DNA of 64,000 nt from Synchiropus splendidus (GCF_027744825.2 NC_071349.1:2914001-2978000), one strand, 5' to 3'; positions 1 through 12,582 are shown, counted from the first letter of the stretch. A program made the numbers and translations. Notes: generated from the letters alone by a model not told the origin.

Positions 1-3000
1 TCGACCTTATCTCAGGCTGAAAACACGATTTACGCATTCTGCCATAACTTTGCAGGGAAGCTTCAGAACATGAAATTTTTACCTCCCACTATAGCAGAAA
101 CGGTCTTTCTAGTAGTTGCACATCAAATCTAAGCTGTCTGTATAGTTTTTCTAAAATTATCAACATTTTTATGTTTGGCGATTTGAAATCAACCTCATCT
201 CAGGCTGAAAATGCGTTTAACGCATTGTGCCATAACTTTGCAGGGAAGCTTCAGAAAATGAAATTTTAACCTCCCACTATAGCAGAAAGGGTCTTTCTAG
301 TAATTGCACATCAAATCTATGCTGTCGAAAGTGTTTTTCCAAAGTTATCAACATTTTTATGTTTGGCGTTTCGGAATTGACCTTATCTCCGGCTGAAAAC
401 GCGTTTTCTGCATTGTGCCATAACTTTGCAGGGAAGCTTAAGAACATGAAATTTCCACCTCCCACTAGAGCAGAAAGGGTATTTCTAGTAGTTGCACATC
501 AAATCTAAGCTGTCTTGAAGTGTTTTTCTAAAGTTATCAACATTTTTATGTTTGGCGTTCCGGAACCCACCTTATCTCAGTCTGAAAACGCGTTTTACAT
601 ATTTTGCCATAACTTTGCAGGGAAGCTTCAGAACATGAAATTTTCACGTCCCACTATAGCAGAAAGGGTCGTTCTAGTAGTTGCATATCAAATCTAAGCT
701 GTCTGAAGCGTTTTTCGAAAGTTATCAACATTTTTATGTTTGGCGTTCCGGAATCGACCTTATCTCAGGCTTAAAACGCGATTTACGCATTCTGTCATAA
801 CTTTGCAGGGAAGCTTCTGAACATGAAATTTTCACCTCCCACTATAGCAGAAAGGGTCTTTCTAGTAGTTGCACATCAAATCTAAGTTGTTTGAAGTGTT
901 TTTCCAAAGTTATCAACATTTTTATGTTTGGCGTTCTGGAACCCACCTTATCTCAGGCTGAAAACGCGTTTTCTGCATTGTGCCATAACTTTGCAGGGAA
1001 GCTTCAGAACATGAAATTTTCAGCTCCCACTATAGCAGAAAGGGTCTTTCTCATAGTTGCACATAAAATCTAAGCTGTCTGACGTGTTTTTCCAAAGTTG
1101 TCAACATTCTTATGTTTGGCGTTCCGGAATCAACCATATCTCCGGCTGAAAACATGTTTTCTGCATTGTGCCATAACTTTGCAGGAAAGCTTCAGAACAT
1201 GAAATTTTCACCTCCCACTATACCAGAAAGGGACTTTCTAGTAGTTGCACATCAAATCTAAGCAGTTTGAAGTGTTTTTCCAAAGTTATCAACATTTTTA
1301 TGTTTGGCGTTCTGGAATTGACCTTATCTCAGGCTGAAAACGCGTTTTCTGCATTGTGCCATAACTTTGCTGGGAATCTTTGGATCATGAAATTTTAACC
1401 TCCCACAATAGCATAAAGGGTCTTTCTTGCAGTTGCACATCAAATCTAAGCTGTCTGGAGTGTTTTTCCAAAGTTATCAACACTTTTATGTTTGGCGTTC
1501 CTGAATCGACCTTATCTCTGGCTGAAAACATGTTTTCTACATTGTGCCATAACTTTGCAGGGAAGCTTCAGAAAATGAACTTTTCACCTCCCACTATAGC
1601 AGAAAGGGTCTTTCTAGTAGTTGCACATCAAATCTAAGCTGTCTGAAGTGTTGTTTCAAAGTCATCATCATTTTTACGGTTGGCGTTCCGGAACCCACCT
1701 TATATCAGGCTGAAAACGCGTTTTCTGCATTGTGCCATAACTTCTCTTGGTAGCTTCAGAACATGAAATGTTCACCTCCCACTATAGCAGAAAGGGTCTT
1801 TCTAGTAGTTGCACATCAAATCTAAGCTGTCTGAAGTGTTTTTCCAAAGTTATCAACATTTTTATGTTTGGTGTTCCGGAATCGACCTTATCTCAGGATG
1901 AAAAATCGTTTTCTGCATTGTCCCATAACTTTCCAGGGAAGCTTCAGAACATGAAATTTTGACCTCCCACTATAGCAGAAAAGGTCTTTCTAGTAGTTGC
2001 ACATCAAATCTAAGCTGTCTGAAGTGTTTTTCGAAAGTTATCATCATTTTTATGTTTGGCGATCCGGAACCCACCTTATCTCAAGCTGAAAACGCGTTTT
2101 CTGCATTGTGCCATAACTTTGCAGGGAAGCTTCGGAACATGAAATGTTCACCTCCCACTATAGCAGAAAGGGTCTTCCTAGTAGTTGCACATCAAATCTA
2201 AGCTGTCTGATGTGTTTTTCCAAAGTTATCAACATTTTTATGTATGGCGCTCCGGAACCCACATTACCTCTGGCTGAAAACGCGTTTTCTGCATTGTGCC
2301 ATAACTTTGCTGGGAATCTTTGGATCATGAAATTTTAACCTCCCACAATAGCATAAAGGGTCTTTCTTGCAGTTGCACATCAAATCTAAGCTGTCTGGAG
2401 TGTTTTTCCAAAGTTATCAACACTTTTATGTTTGGCGTTCCTGAATCGACCTTATCTCTGGCTGAAAACATGTTTTCTACATTGTGCCATAACTTTGCAG
2501 GGAAGCTTCAGAAAATGCTTCGGAACATGAAATGTTCACCTCCCACTATAGCAGAATGGGTCTTTCTAGTAGTTGCACATCAAATCTAAGCAGTCTGAAG
2601 TGTTTTTCGAAAGTTATCTACATTTTTATGTTTGCCGTTCCAGAATCGACCTTATCTCAGGCTGAAAACGCGTTGTCTGCATTGTGCCATAACTTCTCCT
2701 GGTAGCTTCAGAACATGAAATGTTCACCTCCCACTATAGCAGAAAGGGTCTTTCTAGTAGTTGCACATCAAATCTAAGCTGTCTGAAGTGTTTTTCCAAA
2801 GTTATCAACATTTTTATGTTTGGTGTTCCGGAATCGACCTTATCTCAGGATGAAAAATCGTTTTCTGCATTGTCCCATAACTTTCCAGGGAAGCTTCAGA
2901 ACATGAAATTTTGACCTCCCACTATAGCAGAAAAGGTCTTTCTAGTAGTTGCACATCAAATCTAAGCTGTCTGAAGTGTTTTTCGAAAGTTATCATCATT

Positions 3001-4241
3001 TTTATGTTTGGCGATCCGGAACCCACCTTATCTCAAGCTGAAAACGCGTTTTCTGCATTGTGCCATAACTTTGCAGGGAAGCTTCGGAACATGAAATGTT
3101 CACCTCCCACTATAGCAGAATGGGTCTTTCTAGTAGTTGCACATCAAATCTAAGCAGTCTGAAGTGTTTTTCGAAAGTTATCTACATTTTTATGTTTGCC
3201 GTTCCAGAATCGACCTTATCTCAGGCTGAAAACGCGTTGTCTGCATTGTGCCATAACGTTGCATGGAAGCTTCCGAACATGAAATTTTAACCTCCCACTA
3301 TAGCAGAAAGGGTCTTCCTAGTAGTTGCACATCAAATCTAAGCTGTCTGATGTGTTTTTCCAAAGTTATCAACATTTTTATGTATGGCGCTCCGGAACCC
3401 ACATTACCTCTGGCTGAAAACGCGTTTTCTGCATTGTGCCATAACTTTGCTGGGAATCTTTGGATCATGAAATTTTAACCTCCCACAATAGCATAAAGGG
3501 TCTTTCTTGCAGTTGCACATCAAATCTAAGCTGTCTGGAGTGTTTTTCCAAAGTTATCAACGTTTTTACGTTTGGCGTTCCGGAACCCACCTTATCTCAA
3601 GCTGAAAACGCGTTTTCTGCATTGTGCCATAACTTTGCAGGGAAGCTTCGGAACATGAAATGTTCACCTCCCACTATAGCAGAATGGGTCTTCCTAGTAG
3701 TTGCACATCAAATCTAAGCTGTCTGATGTGTTTTTCCAAAGTTATCAACATTTTTATGTATGGCGTTCCGGAATCAACCTTATCTCAGGCTGAAAACGCG
3801 TTTTACGCATTGTGCCATAACTTTGCAGGGAACCTTTAGAACATGAAATTTTCACCTCCCATAATAGCAGAAAGGGTCTTTCTAGTAGTTGCACATCAAA
3901 TCTAAGCTCTCTGAAGTGTTGTTCCAAAATTATCAACATTTTTACGTTTGGCGTTCCGGAATTGCCCTAATCTCAGGATGAAAATGCGTATTCTGCATTG
4001 TCCGATAACTTTCCAGAGAAGCTTCAGAACATGAAATTTTGACCTCCCACTATTGCAGATAGGGTCTTTCTAGTAGTTGCACATCAAATCTAAGCTGTCT
4101 GAAGTGTTTTTCGAAAGTTATCAACATTTTTATGTTTGGCGTTCCGGAATCGACCTTATCTGAGGCTGAAAGTGCGTTTTACGCATTGCGCCATAACTTT
4201 GCAGGGAACCTTTAGAACATGAAATTTTCACCTCCCACTAT
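1..4241 (+). repeat. Diverged satellite domain with local multi-monomer copies
   Basis: Neighbouring monomers differ at many positions and mix the AACCCACC and AATCGACC families. Three internal blocks are near-identical copies: about 1335-1577 with 2275-2517 (offset 940 bp, five monomers); 1749-2167 with 2701-3119 (offset 952, five monomers plus 12 bp); and 2171-2421 with 3311-3561 (offset 1,140). A fourth pair, 2518 to about 2695 and 3082 to about 3260, is three monomers apart. The overlapping offsets show repeated duplications with different break points. No gene or unique sequence is present. Confidence 0.85.
2506..2529 (+). repeat. 12 bp tandem duplication inside a monomer
   Basis: CTTCAGAAAATG is followed directly by CTTCGGAACATG. 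Both match the same monomer segment (bases 93-104), so this monomer is about 200 bp long. The left part matches the copy at 1335-1577 and the right part matches the copy starting at 3082. The extra 12 bp therefore marks a misaligned exchange between two parental monomers. The duplication accounts for the 952 and 1,140 bp offsets of neighbouring copies, which are 12 bp more than whole monomer multiples. Confidence 0.9.
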
Positions 4242-4961
4242 AGCAGAAAGGGTCTTTCTAGTAGTTGCACATCAAATCTAAGCTGTCTGAATACTTTTTC
4301 CAAAATTATCAACATTTTTATGTTTGGCGTTCCGGAACCCACCTTATCTCAGGCTGAAAACGCGTTTTCTGTTGTGTGCCATAACTTTGCAGGGAAGCTT
4401 CAGAACTTGAAATTTTCACCTCCCACTATAGCAGAAAGGGTCTTTCTCGTAGTTGCACATCAAATCTAAGTTGTCTGAAGTGTTTTTCCAAAGTTATCAA
4501 CATTTTTATGTTTGGCGTTCCGGATCTCGGCTTATCTCAGGCTGAAAACGTGTTTTCTGCATTGTGCCATAACTTTGCAGGAAGCTTCAGAACATGAAAT
4601 TTTAACCTCCCACTGTAACAGAAAGGGTCTTTCTAGTAGTTGCACATCAAATCTAAGCTGTCTGAAGTGTTGTTCCAAAGTTATCAACATTTTTACGTTT
4701 GGCGTTCCGGAACCCACCTTATCTCAGGCTGAAAACGTATTTTCTGCATAGTGCCATAACTTTGCAGGGAAGCTTCAGAACATGAAATGTTCACCTCCCA
4801 CTATAGCAGAAAGGGTCTTTCTAGTAGTTGCACATCAAATCTAAGCTGTCTGAAGTGTTTTTCCAAAGTTATCAACATTTTTATGTTTAGCGTTCCGGAA
4901 CTCACCTTATCTCAGGCTGAAAACGCGTTTTCTGCATTGTTCCTTAGCTTTGCAGAGAAGC
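4242..4961 (+). repeat. 720 bp block, copy 1 (15-monomer offset)
   Basis: This block reappears at 7061-7780, an offset of 2,819 bp or 15 monomers less one base. Distinctive shared changes include GAATACTTTTTCCAAAATT, TTCTGTTGTGTGCC, GGATCTCGGCTTATC, a single-G deletion giving GCAGGAAGC, CACTGTAACAG, GCATAGTGCC and CCTTAGCTTTGCAGAGAAGC. I saw no difference within the block, so the duplication is recent relative to its surroundings. Confidence 0.9.
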
Positions 4962-7060
4962 TTCAGAACATGAAATTTTCAACTCCCACTATAACAGACT
5001 GGGTCTTTCGAGTAGTTGCACATCAAATATAAGTTGTCTGAAGTGTTTCTCGAAAGCTATCAACATTTTTATGTTTGGCGTTACGGAAACGACCATATCT
5101 CGGGCTGAAAATGCGTTTTCTGCATTGTGCCATAACCTTGCAGGGAAGCTTCAGAACATGAAATTTTCACGTCCCACTATAACAGACAGGGTCTTTCTAG
5201 TAGTTGCACATCAAATCTAAGTTGTCTGAAGTGTTTTTTATAAGCTATCAACATTTTTTAGGTTGGCGTTCCAGAAACGACCTTATCTCGGGCTGAAAAC
5301 GCTTTTTCTGCATTGTGCCATAACTTTGCAGGCAAGCTTCAGAACATCAAATTTTCACCGCCCACTATAGCAGAAAGGGTCTTTCTAGTCGTTGTACATC
5401 AAATCTAAGCTTTTTGAAGTGTTGTTCCAAAGTTATCAACATTTTTACGTTTGGCGTTCCAGAACCCACCTTATCTCAGGCTGAAAACTCGTTTTGTACA
5501 TTGTGCCATAACTTCTCAGGGTAGCTTCAGAACATGGAATGTTCACCTCCCACTATAGCAGAAAGGGTCTTTCCAGTAGTTGCACATCAAATCTAAGCTG
5601 TCTGAAGTGTTGTTCCAAAGTTATCAACATTTTCACATTTGGCGTTCCGGAACCCACCTTATCTCAGGCTGAAAACTCGTTTTGTGCATTGTGCCATAAC
5701 TTTACAGGGTAGCTTCAGAACATGAAATTTTCACCTCACACTATAGCAGAAAGGGTCTTTCTAGTAGTTGCAAGTCAAATCTAAGCTGTCTGAAGAGTTT
5801 TTCCAAAGTTATCAACATTTTCATGTTTGGCGTTCCAGAATCGACCTTATCTGAGGCTGAAAACGCGTTTTACGCATTGTGCCATAACTTTGCAGGGAAC
5901 ATTTAGAACATGAAATTTTCACCTCCCACTGTAGCAGAAAGGGTGTTTCTAGTAGTTGCACATCAAATCTAAGCTGTCTGAAATGTTGTCCCAAAGTTAT
6001 CAACATTTTTATGTTTGGCGTTTCGGAATCCACCTTATCTCGGGCTGAAAACGCGTTTTCTGCATTGTGCCATAACTTCTCAGGGAAGCTTCAGAACATG
6101 AAATGTTCACCTCCCACTATAGCAGAAAGGGTGTTTCTAGTAGTTGCACATCAAATCTAAGCTGTCTGAAGTGTTTTTCCAAAGTTATCAACATTTTTAT
6201 GTTTGGCGTTCCAGAATCGACCTTATCTCAGGCTGAAAACGCGATTTACGCATTTTGCCATAACTTTGGAGGGAATCTTCAGAAAATGAAATTTTCACCT
6301 CCCACTATAGCAGAAAGGGTCCTTCTAGTAGTTGCACATCAAATCTAAGCAGTCTGAAGTGTTTTTCCAAAGTTATCAACATTTTTTCGTTTGGCGTTCC
6401 GGAACCCACCTTATCTCAGGCTGAAAACGTATTTTCTGAAATGTGCCATAACTTTTGTGGGAAGCTTCAGATCATGAAATTTTCACCTCCCACTGTAGCA
6501 GAAAGGGTCTTTCTAGTAGTTGCACATCAAATCTAAGCTGTCTGAAGTGTTGTTCCAAAGTTATCAACATTTTTACGTTTGGCGTTCCGGAACCCACCTT
6601 ATCTCAGGCTGAAAACGTATTTTCTGCATTGTGCCATAACTTCTCAGGGAAGCTTCAGATCACGAAATTGTCACCTCCCACTATAGCATAAAGGGTTTTT
6701 CTAGTAGTTGCACATCAAATCTAAGCTGTTTGAATACTTTTTCCAAAATTATCAACATTTTTATGTTTGGCGTTCCGGAACCCACCTTATCTCAGGCTGA
6801 AAACGCGTTTTCTGTTGTGTGCCATAACTTTGCAGGGAAGCTTCAGAACATGAAATTTTAACCTCCCTCTGTAGCAGAAAGGGTCTTTCTAGTAGTTGCA
6901 CATCAAATCTAAGCTGTCTGAAGTGTTGTTCCAAAGTTATCAACATTTTTACGTTTGGCGTTCCGGAACCCAATTTATCTCAGGCTGAAAACGTATTTTC
7001 TGCATTGTGCCATAACTTTGCAGGAAAGCTTCAGAACATGAAATGTTCACCTCCCACTAT
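4962..7060 (+). repeat. Diverged satellite monomers
   Basis: About eleven monomers lie between the two 720 bp copies. Unusual members include two with AAGCTATCAAC and GGAAACGACC or AGAAACGACC followed by TCTCGGGCTG (about 5.04-5.35 kb). Others have ACGTTTGGCG with AAAACTCGTTTTGT (5.45-5.7 kb), and another carries TTCTGTTGTGTGCC (6.8 kb). No gene, RNA or foreign element is visible. Confidence 0.85.
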
Positions 7061-7780
7061 CGCAGAAAGGGTCTTTCTAGTAGTTGCACATCAAATCTAA
7101 GCTGTCTGAATACTTTTTCCAAAATTATCAACATTTTTATGTTTGGCGTTCCGGAACCCACCTTATCTCAGGCTGAAAACGCGTTTTCTGTTGTGTGCCA
7201 TAACTTTGCAGGGAAGCTTCAGAACTTGAAATTTTCACCTCCCACTATAGCAGAAAGGGTCTTTCTCGTAGTTGCACATCAAATCTAAGTTGTCTGAAGT
7301 GTTTTTCCAAAGTTATCAACATTTTTATGTTTGGCGTTCCGGATCTCGGCTTATCTCAGGCTGAAAACGTGTTTTCTGCATTGTGCCATAACTTTGCAGG
7401 AAGCTTCAGAACATGAAATTTTAACCTCCCACTGTAACAGAAAGGGTCTTTCTAGTAGTTGCACATCAAATCTAAGCTGTCTGAAGTGTTGTTCCAAAGT
7501 TATCAACATTTTTACGTTTGGCGTTCCGGAACCCACCTTATCTCAGGCTGAAAACGTATTTTCTGCATAGTGCCATAACTTTGCAGGGAAGCTTCAGAAC
7601 ATGAAATGTTCACCTCCCACTATAGCAGAAAGGGTCTTTCTAGTAGTTGCACATCAAATCTAAGCTGTCTGAAGTGTTTTTCCAAAGTTATCAACATTTT
7701 TATGTTTAGCGTTCCGGAACTCACCTTATCTCAGGCTGAAAACGCGTTTTCTGCATTGTTCCTTAGCTTTGCAGAGAAGC
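7061..7780 (+). repeat. 720 bp block, copy 2
   Basis: Second copy of the 4242-4961 block. Identity stops at the base after GCAGAGAAGC. Here the sequence continues as ATCAG and then CACTATGACAAACAGG, which is a monomer type of the HOR domain. The right edge of this copy is thus a junction between the older flank and the homogeneous domain that follows. Confidence 0.9.
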
Positions 7781-9628
7781 ATCAGAACATGAAATTTTCA
7801 ACTCCCACTATGACAAACAGGGTCTTTCTAATAGTTGCACATCAAATCTAATCTGTCTGAAGTGTTTTTCGAAAGTTATCAACATTTTTATGTTTGGCGT
7901 TCCGGAACCCACCTTATCTCAGGCTGAAAACGCGTTTTCTGCATTGTGCCATAACTTTGCAGGGAAGCTTCAGAACATGAAATTTTCACCTCCCACTGTA
8001 GCAGAAAGGGTCTTTCTCGTAGTTGCACATGAAATATAAGCTGTCTAAAGTGTTTTTCCAAAGTTATCAACATTTTTATGTTTGGCGTTCCGGAACCCAC
8101 CTTATGTCAGGCTGAAAACGCGTTTTCTACATTGTGCCATAACTTTGCAGGGAAGCTTCAGAACATGAAATTTTAACCTCCCACTGTAGCAGAAAGGGTC
8201 TTACTAGTAGTTGGAAATCAAATCTAAGCTGTCTGAAGTGTTTTTCCAAAGTTATCAACATTTTTATGTTTGAAGTTCCGGAACCCACCTTGTCTCAGGC
8301 TGAAAACGCGTTTTCTGCATTGTGCCATAACTTTGAAGGAAAGCTTCAGAACATGAAAGTTTCACCTCCCACTATAGATGAAAGGGTCTTTCTAGTAGTT
8401 GTACATCAAATCTAAGCTTTCTGAAATGTTTTTTCCAAAGTTATCAACATTTTTATGTTTGGCGTTCCGGAACCCACCTTATCTCAGGCTGAAAACGCGT
8501 TTTCTGCATTGTCCCATAACTTTGCAGGGAAACTTCAGAACATGAAATTTTCACTTCCCACTATAGCAGAAAGGGTCTTTCTAGTAGTTGCACATCAAAT
8601 CTAAGCTGTCTGAAATGTTTTTTCCAAAGTTATCAACATTTTTATGTTTGGCGTTCCGGAACCCACCTTATCTCAGGCTGAAAACTCGTTTTTTGCATTG
8701 TGCCATAACTTTGCAGGAAGCTTCAGAAGATGAAATTTTCACCTCCCACTACAGAAGAAAGGGTCTTTCTAGTAGTTGCACATCAAATCTAAGCTGTCTG
8801 AAATGTTTTTTACAAAGTTATCAACATTTTTATGTTTGGCGTTCCGGAACCCACCTTATCTCTGGCTGAAAACGCATTTTCTGCTTTGTGCCATAACTTT
8901 GCTGGGAATCTTTAGAACATGAAATTTTAACCTCCAACTATAGCATAAAGGGTCTTTCTTGTAGTTGCACATCAAATCTAAGCTGTCTGAAGTGGTTTCC
9001 CAAAGTTATCAACATTTTTATGTTTGGCGTTCCGGAACCCACCTTTTTTCAGGCTGAAAAGGCGTTTTCTGCATTGTGCCATAACTTTGCAGGGAAGCTT
9101 CAGAACATGAAATTTTAACCTCCCACTGTAGCAGAAAGGGTCTTTCTATTAGTTGCACATCAAATCTAAGCTGTCTGACGTGTTTTTCCAAAGTTATCAA
9201 CATTTTTAAGTTTGGTGTTCCGGAACCCACCTTATCTCAGGCTGAAAACGCGTTTTCTGCATTGTTCCTTGACTTTGCAGGGAAGCATCAGAACATGAAA
9301 TTTTCAACTCCCACTATGACAAACAGGGTCTTTCTAATAGTTGCTCATCTAATCTAATCTGTCTGAAGTGTTTTTCGAAAGTTATCAACATTTTTATGTT
9401 TGGCGTTCCGGAACCCACCTTATCTCAGGCTGAAAACGCGTTTTCTGCATTGTGCCATAACTTTGCTGGGAATCTTTAGAACATGAAATTTTAACCTCCC
9501 ACAATAGCATAAAGGGTCTTTCTTGTAGTTGCACATCAAATCTCAGCTGTCTGAAGTGGTTTCCCAAAGTTATCAACATTTTTATGTTTGGCCTTCCGGA
9601 ACCCACCTTTTTTCAGGCTGAAAAGGCG

Positions 9629-11651
9629 TTTTCTGCATTGTCCCATAACTTTGCAGGGAAACTTCAGAACATGAAATTTTCACTTCCCACTATAGCAGAA
9701 AGGGTCTTTCTAGTAGTTGCACATCAAATCTAAGCTGTCTGAAATGTTTTTTCCAAAGTTATCAACATTTTTATGTTTGGCGTTCCGGAACCCACCTTAT
9801 CTCAGGCTGAAAACTCATTTTTTGCATTGTGCCATAACTTTGCAGGAAGCTTCAGAAGATGAAATTTTCACCTCCCACTACAGCAGAAAGGGCCTTTCTA
9901 GTAGTTGCACATCAAATCTAAGCTGTCTGAAATGTTTTTTCCAAAGTTATCAACTTTTTTATGTTTGGCGTTCCGGAACCCACCTTATCTCAGGCTGAAA
10001 ACGCGTTTTCTGCATTGTGCCATAACTTTGCAGGGAAGCTTCAGAACATGAAATTTTCACCTCCCACTATAGCAGAAAGGGTCTTTCTCGTAGTTGCACA
10101 TGAAATATAAGCTGTCTGAAGTGTTTTTACAAAGTTATCAACATTTTTATGTTTGGCGTTCCGGAACCCACCTTATCTCAGGCTGAAAACGTGTTTTCTG
10201 CATTGTGCCATAACTTTGCTGGGAATCTTTAGAACATGAAATTTTAACCTCCCACAATAGCATAAAGGGTCTTTCTTGTAGTTGCACATCAAATCTAAGC
10301 TATCTGAAGTGTTTTTCCAAAGTTATCAACATTTTTATGTTTGGCTTTCCGGAACCCACCTCATCTCTGGCTGAAAAAGCGTTTTCTGCTTTGTGCCATA
10401 ACTTTGCTGGGAATATTTAGAACATGAAATTTTAACCTCCCACAATAGCATAAAGGGACTTTCTTGTAGTTGCACATCAAATCTAAGCTGTCTGAAGTGT
10501 TTTTCCAAAGTTATCAACATTTTTACGTTTGGCGCTCCGGAACCCACATTACCTCTGGCTGAAAACGCGTTTTCTGCAATGTGCCATAACTTTGCTGGGA
10601 ATCTTTAGAACATGAAATTTTAACCTCCCACAATAGCATAAAGGGTCTTTCTTGTAGTTGCACATTAAATCTAAGCTGTCTGAAGTGGTTTCCCAAAGTT
10701 ATCAACATTTTTATGTTTGGCGTTCCGGAACCCACCTTATCTCAGGCTGAAAACGCGTTTTCTGCATTGTTCCTTATCTTTGCAGGGAAGCATCAGAACA
10801 TGAAATTTTCAACTCCCACTATGACAAACAGGGTCTTTCTAATAGTTGCACATCAAATCTAATCTGTCTGAAGTGTTTTTCGAAAGTTATCAACAATTTT
10901 ATGTTTGGCGTTCCTGAACCCACCTTATCTCAGGCTGAAAACGCCTTTTCTGCATTGTGCCATAACTTTGCAGGGAAGCTTCAGAACATGAAATTTTCAC
11001 CTCCCACTATAGCAGAAAGGGTATTTCTCGTAGTTGCACATGAAATATAAGCTGTCTGAAGTGTTTTTCGAAAGTTATCAACATTTTTATGTTTGGCGTT
11101 CCGGAACCCACCTTATCTCAGGCTGAAAACGCCTTTTCTGCATTGTGCCATAACTTTGCAGGGAAGCTTCAGAACATGAAATTTTCACCTCCCACTGTAG
11201 CAGAAAGTGTGTTTCTAGTAGTTGCACATCAAATCTAAGCTGTCTGAATTTTTTTTTCCAAAGTTATCAACATTTTTATGTTTGGCGTTCCGGAACCCAC
11301 CTTATCTGAGGCTGAAAACGCGTTTTCAGCATTGTGCCATAACTTTGCAGGAAGCTTCAGAACATGAAATTTTCACCTCCCACTATAGCAGAAAGGGTAT
11401 TTCTCGAAGTTGCAAATGAAATATAAGCTGTCTGAAGTGTTTTTCGAAAGTTATCAACATTTTTATGTTTGGCGTTCCGGAACCCACCTTATCTCAGGCT
11501 GAAAACACGTTTTCTGCATTGTGCCATAACTTTGCAGGAAGCTTCAGAACATGAAATTTTCACCTCCCACTATAGCAGAAAGGGTCTTTCTAGTAGTTGC
11601 ACATCAAATCTAAGCTGTCTGAAATGTTTTTTCCAAAGTTATCAACATTTT
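9629..11651 (+). repeat. 2.0 kb segmental duplication, copy 1
   Basis: About eleven monomers match 15646-17668 at a constant offset of 6,017 bp (32 monomers plus one base). Only scattered differences were seen, for example CCTGAACCC against CCAGAACCC, GCAAATGAA against GCACATGAA, and ACGCG against ACGTG. The left edge lies within TTCTGCATTGTCCCATAAC and the right edge just before ACGTTTGGCGCTCC. Confidence 0.87.
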
Positions 11652-12414
11652 TACGTTTGGCGCTCCGGAACCCACATTACCTCAGGCTGAAAACGCGTTT
11701 TCTGCAATGTGCCATAACTTTGCTGGGAATCTTTAGAACATGAAATTTTAACCTCCCACAATAGCATAAAGGGACTTTCTTGTAGTTGCACATCAAATCT
11801 AAGCTGTCTGAAGTGTTTTTCCAAAGTTATCAACATTTTTATGTTTGGCGTTCCGGAACCCACCTTATCTCTGGCTGAAAACGCATTTTCTGCTTTGTGC
11901 CATAACTTTGCTGGGAATCTTTAGAACATGAAATTTTAACCTCCAACTATAGCATAAAGGGTCTTTCTTGTAGTTGCACATCAAATCTAAGCTGTCTGAA
12001 GTGGTTTCCCAAAGTTATCAACATTTTTATGTTTGGCGTTCCGGAACCCACCTTTTTTCAGGCTGAAAAGGCGTTTTCTGCATTGTGCCATAACTTTGCA
12101 GGGAAGCTTCAGAACATGAAATTTTAACCTCCCACTGTAGCAGAAAGGGTCTTTCTATTAGTTGCACATCAAATCTAAGCTGTCTGAAGTGTTTTTCCAA
12201 AGTTATCAACATTTTTAAGTTTGGTGTTCCGGAACCCACCTTATCTCAGGCTGAAAACGCATTTTCTGCATTGTTCCTTGACTTTGCAGGGAAGCATCAG
12301 AACATGAAATTTTCAACTCCCACTATGACAAACAGGGTCTTTCTAATAGTTGCTCATCTAATCTAATCTGTCTGAAGTGTTTTTCGAAAGTTATCAACAT
12401 TTTTATGTTTGGCG

Positions 12415-12422
12415 TTCCGGAA
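12415..12422. other. 8 bp palindrome TTCCGGAA in the monomer
   Basis: This perfect palindrome lies at monomer bases 25-32 and recurs in most copies. Common variants are CTGGAA, CCAGAA and CCTGAA, which are single transitions at the central CpG or neighbouring changes. It is one of several dyad elements spaced along the monomer. Confidence 0.85.
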
Positions 12423-12440
12423 CCCACCTTATCTCAGGCT

Positions 12441-12454
12441 GAAAACGCGTTTTC
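12441..12454. other. 14 bp palindrome GAAAACGCGTTTTC in the monomer
   Basis: A perfect 14 bp dyad at monomer bases 51-64, centred on CGCG. One mismatched pair out, the flanking GC bases also pair, so GCTGAAAACGCGTTTTCTGC is nearly symmetric over 20 bp. It is the strongest dyad in the monomer. Variants with ACACG, ACGTG, ACGCA, ATGCG or ACGTA at the centre are frequent and look like CpG transitions. Confidence 0.9.
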
Positions 12455-12465
12455 TGCATTGTGCC

Positions 12466-12582
12466 ATAACTTTGCAGGGAAGCTTCAGAACATGAAATTT
12501 TCACCTCCCACTATAGCAGAAAGGGTCTTTCTCGTAGTTGCACATGAAATATAAGCTGTCTGAAGTGTTTTTCCAAAGTTAT
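12466..12582. other. 9 bp inverted repeat arms within and across monomers
   Basis: ATAACTTTG at 12466-12474 is the exact reverse complement of CAAAGTTAT at 12574-12582, which spans the junction with the next copy. The arms recur along the array, separated alternately by about 99 bp and 71 bp. In copies with TTTTCGAAAG in place of TTTTCCAAAG the second arm loses one base of match but gains the palindrome TTTCGAAA. Hairpin formation is a possibility only; the sequence shows the symmetry. Confidence 0.7.
12479..12486. other. 8 bp palindrome GAAGCTTC (HindIII site) in the monomer
   Basis: A perfect palindrome at monomer bases 89-96 that contains AAGCTT. Many copies keep it; others read GGAATCTTT, GGATGCTTC, GGAAACTTC or GGAAGCATC. 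HindIII digestion should therefore give a 188 bp ladder with missing rungs in monomer types that lost the site. Confidence 0.88.

Larger units (their letters stand above)
12391..12578 (+). repeat. Representative 188 bp monomer
   Basis: This copy is close to the majority sequence and shows the monomer's internal plan. Counting from TTATCAAC as base 1, TTCCGGAA lies at 25-32, GAAAACGCGTTTTC at 51-64, ATAACTTTG at 76-84, a HindIII-type GAAGCTTC at 89-96, an A/T-rich TGAAATTTTCA near 103-113, and the pyrimidine/purine part (CCTCCCACTATAGCAGAAAG) at 114-133. All four majority CpGs fall between bases 23 and 59. The length is 62 codons plus 2 bases, so the reading frame shifts in every copy, and a TAA after CAAATC closes one of the frames. 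This argues against any coding role. Confidence 0.95.

Noticed and set aside
12391..12578. CACTATAGCAG as a TATA-like promoter in each monomer
   Set aside because: It is a conserved part of the monomer with no associated gene, and such a short A/T motif is weak evidence.
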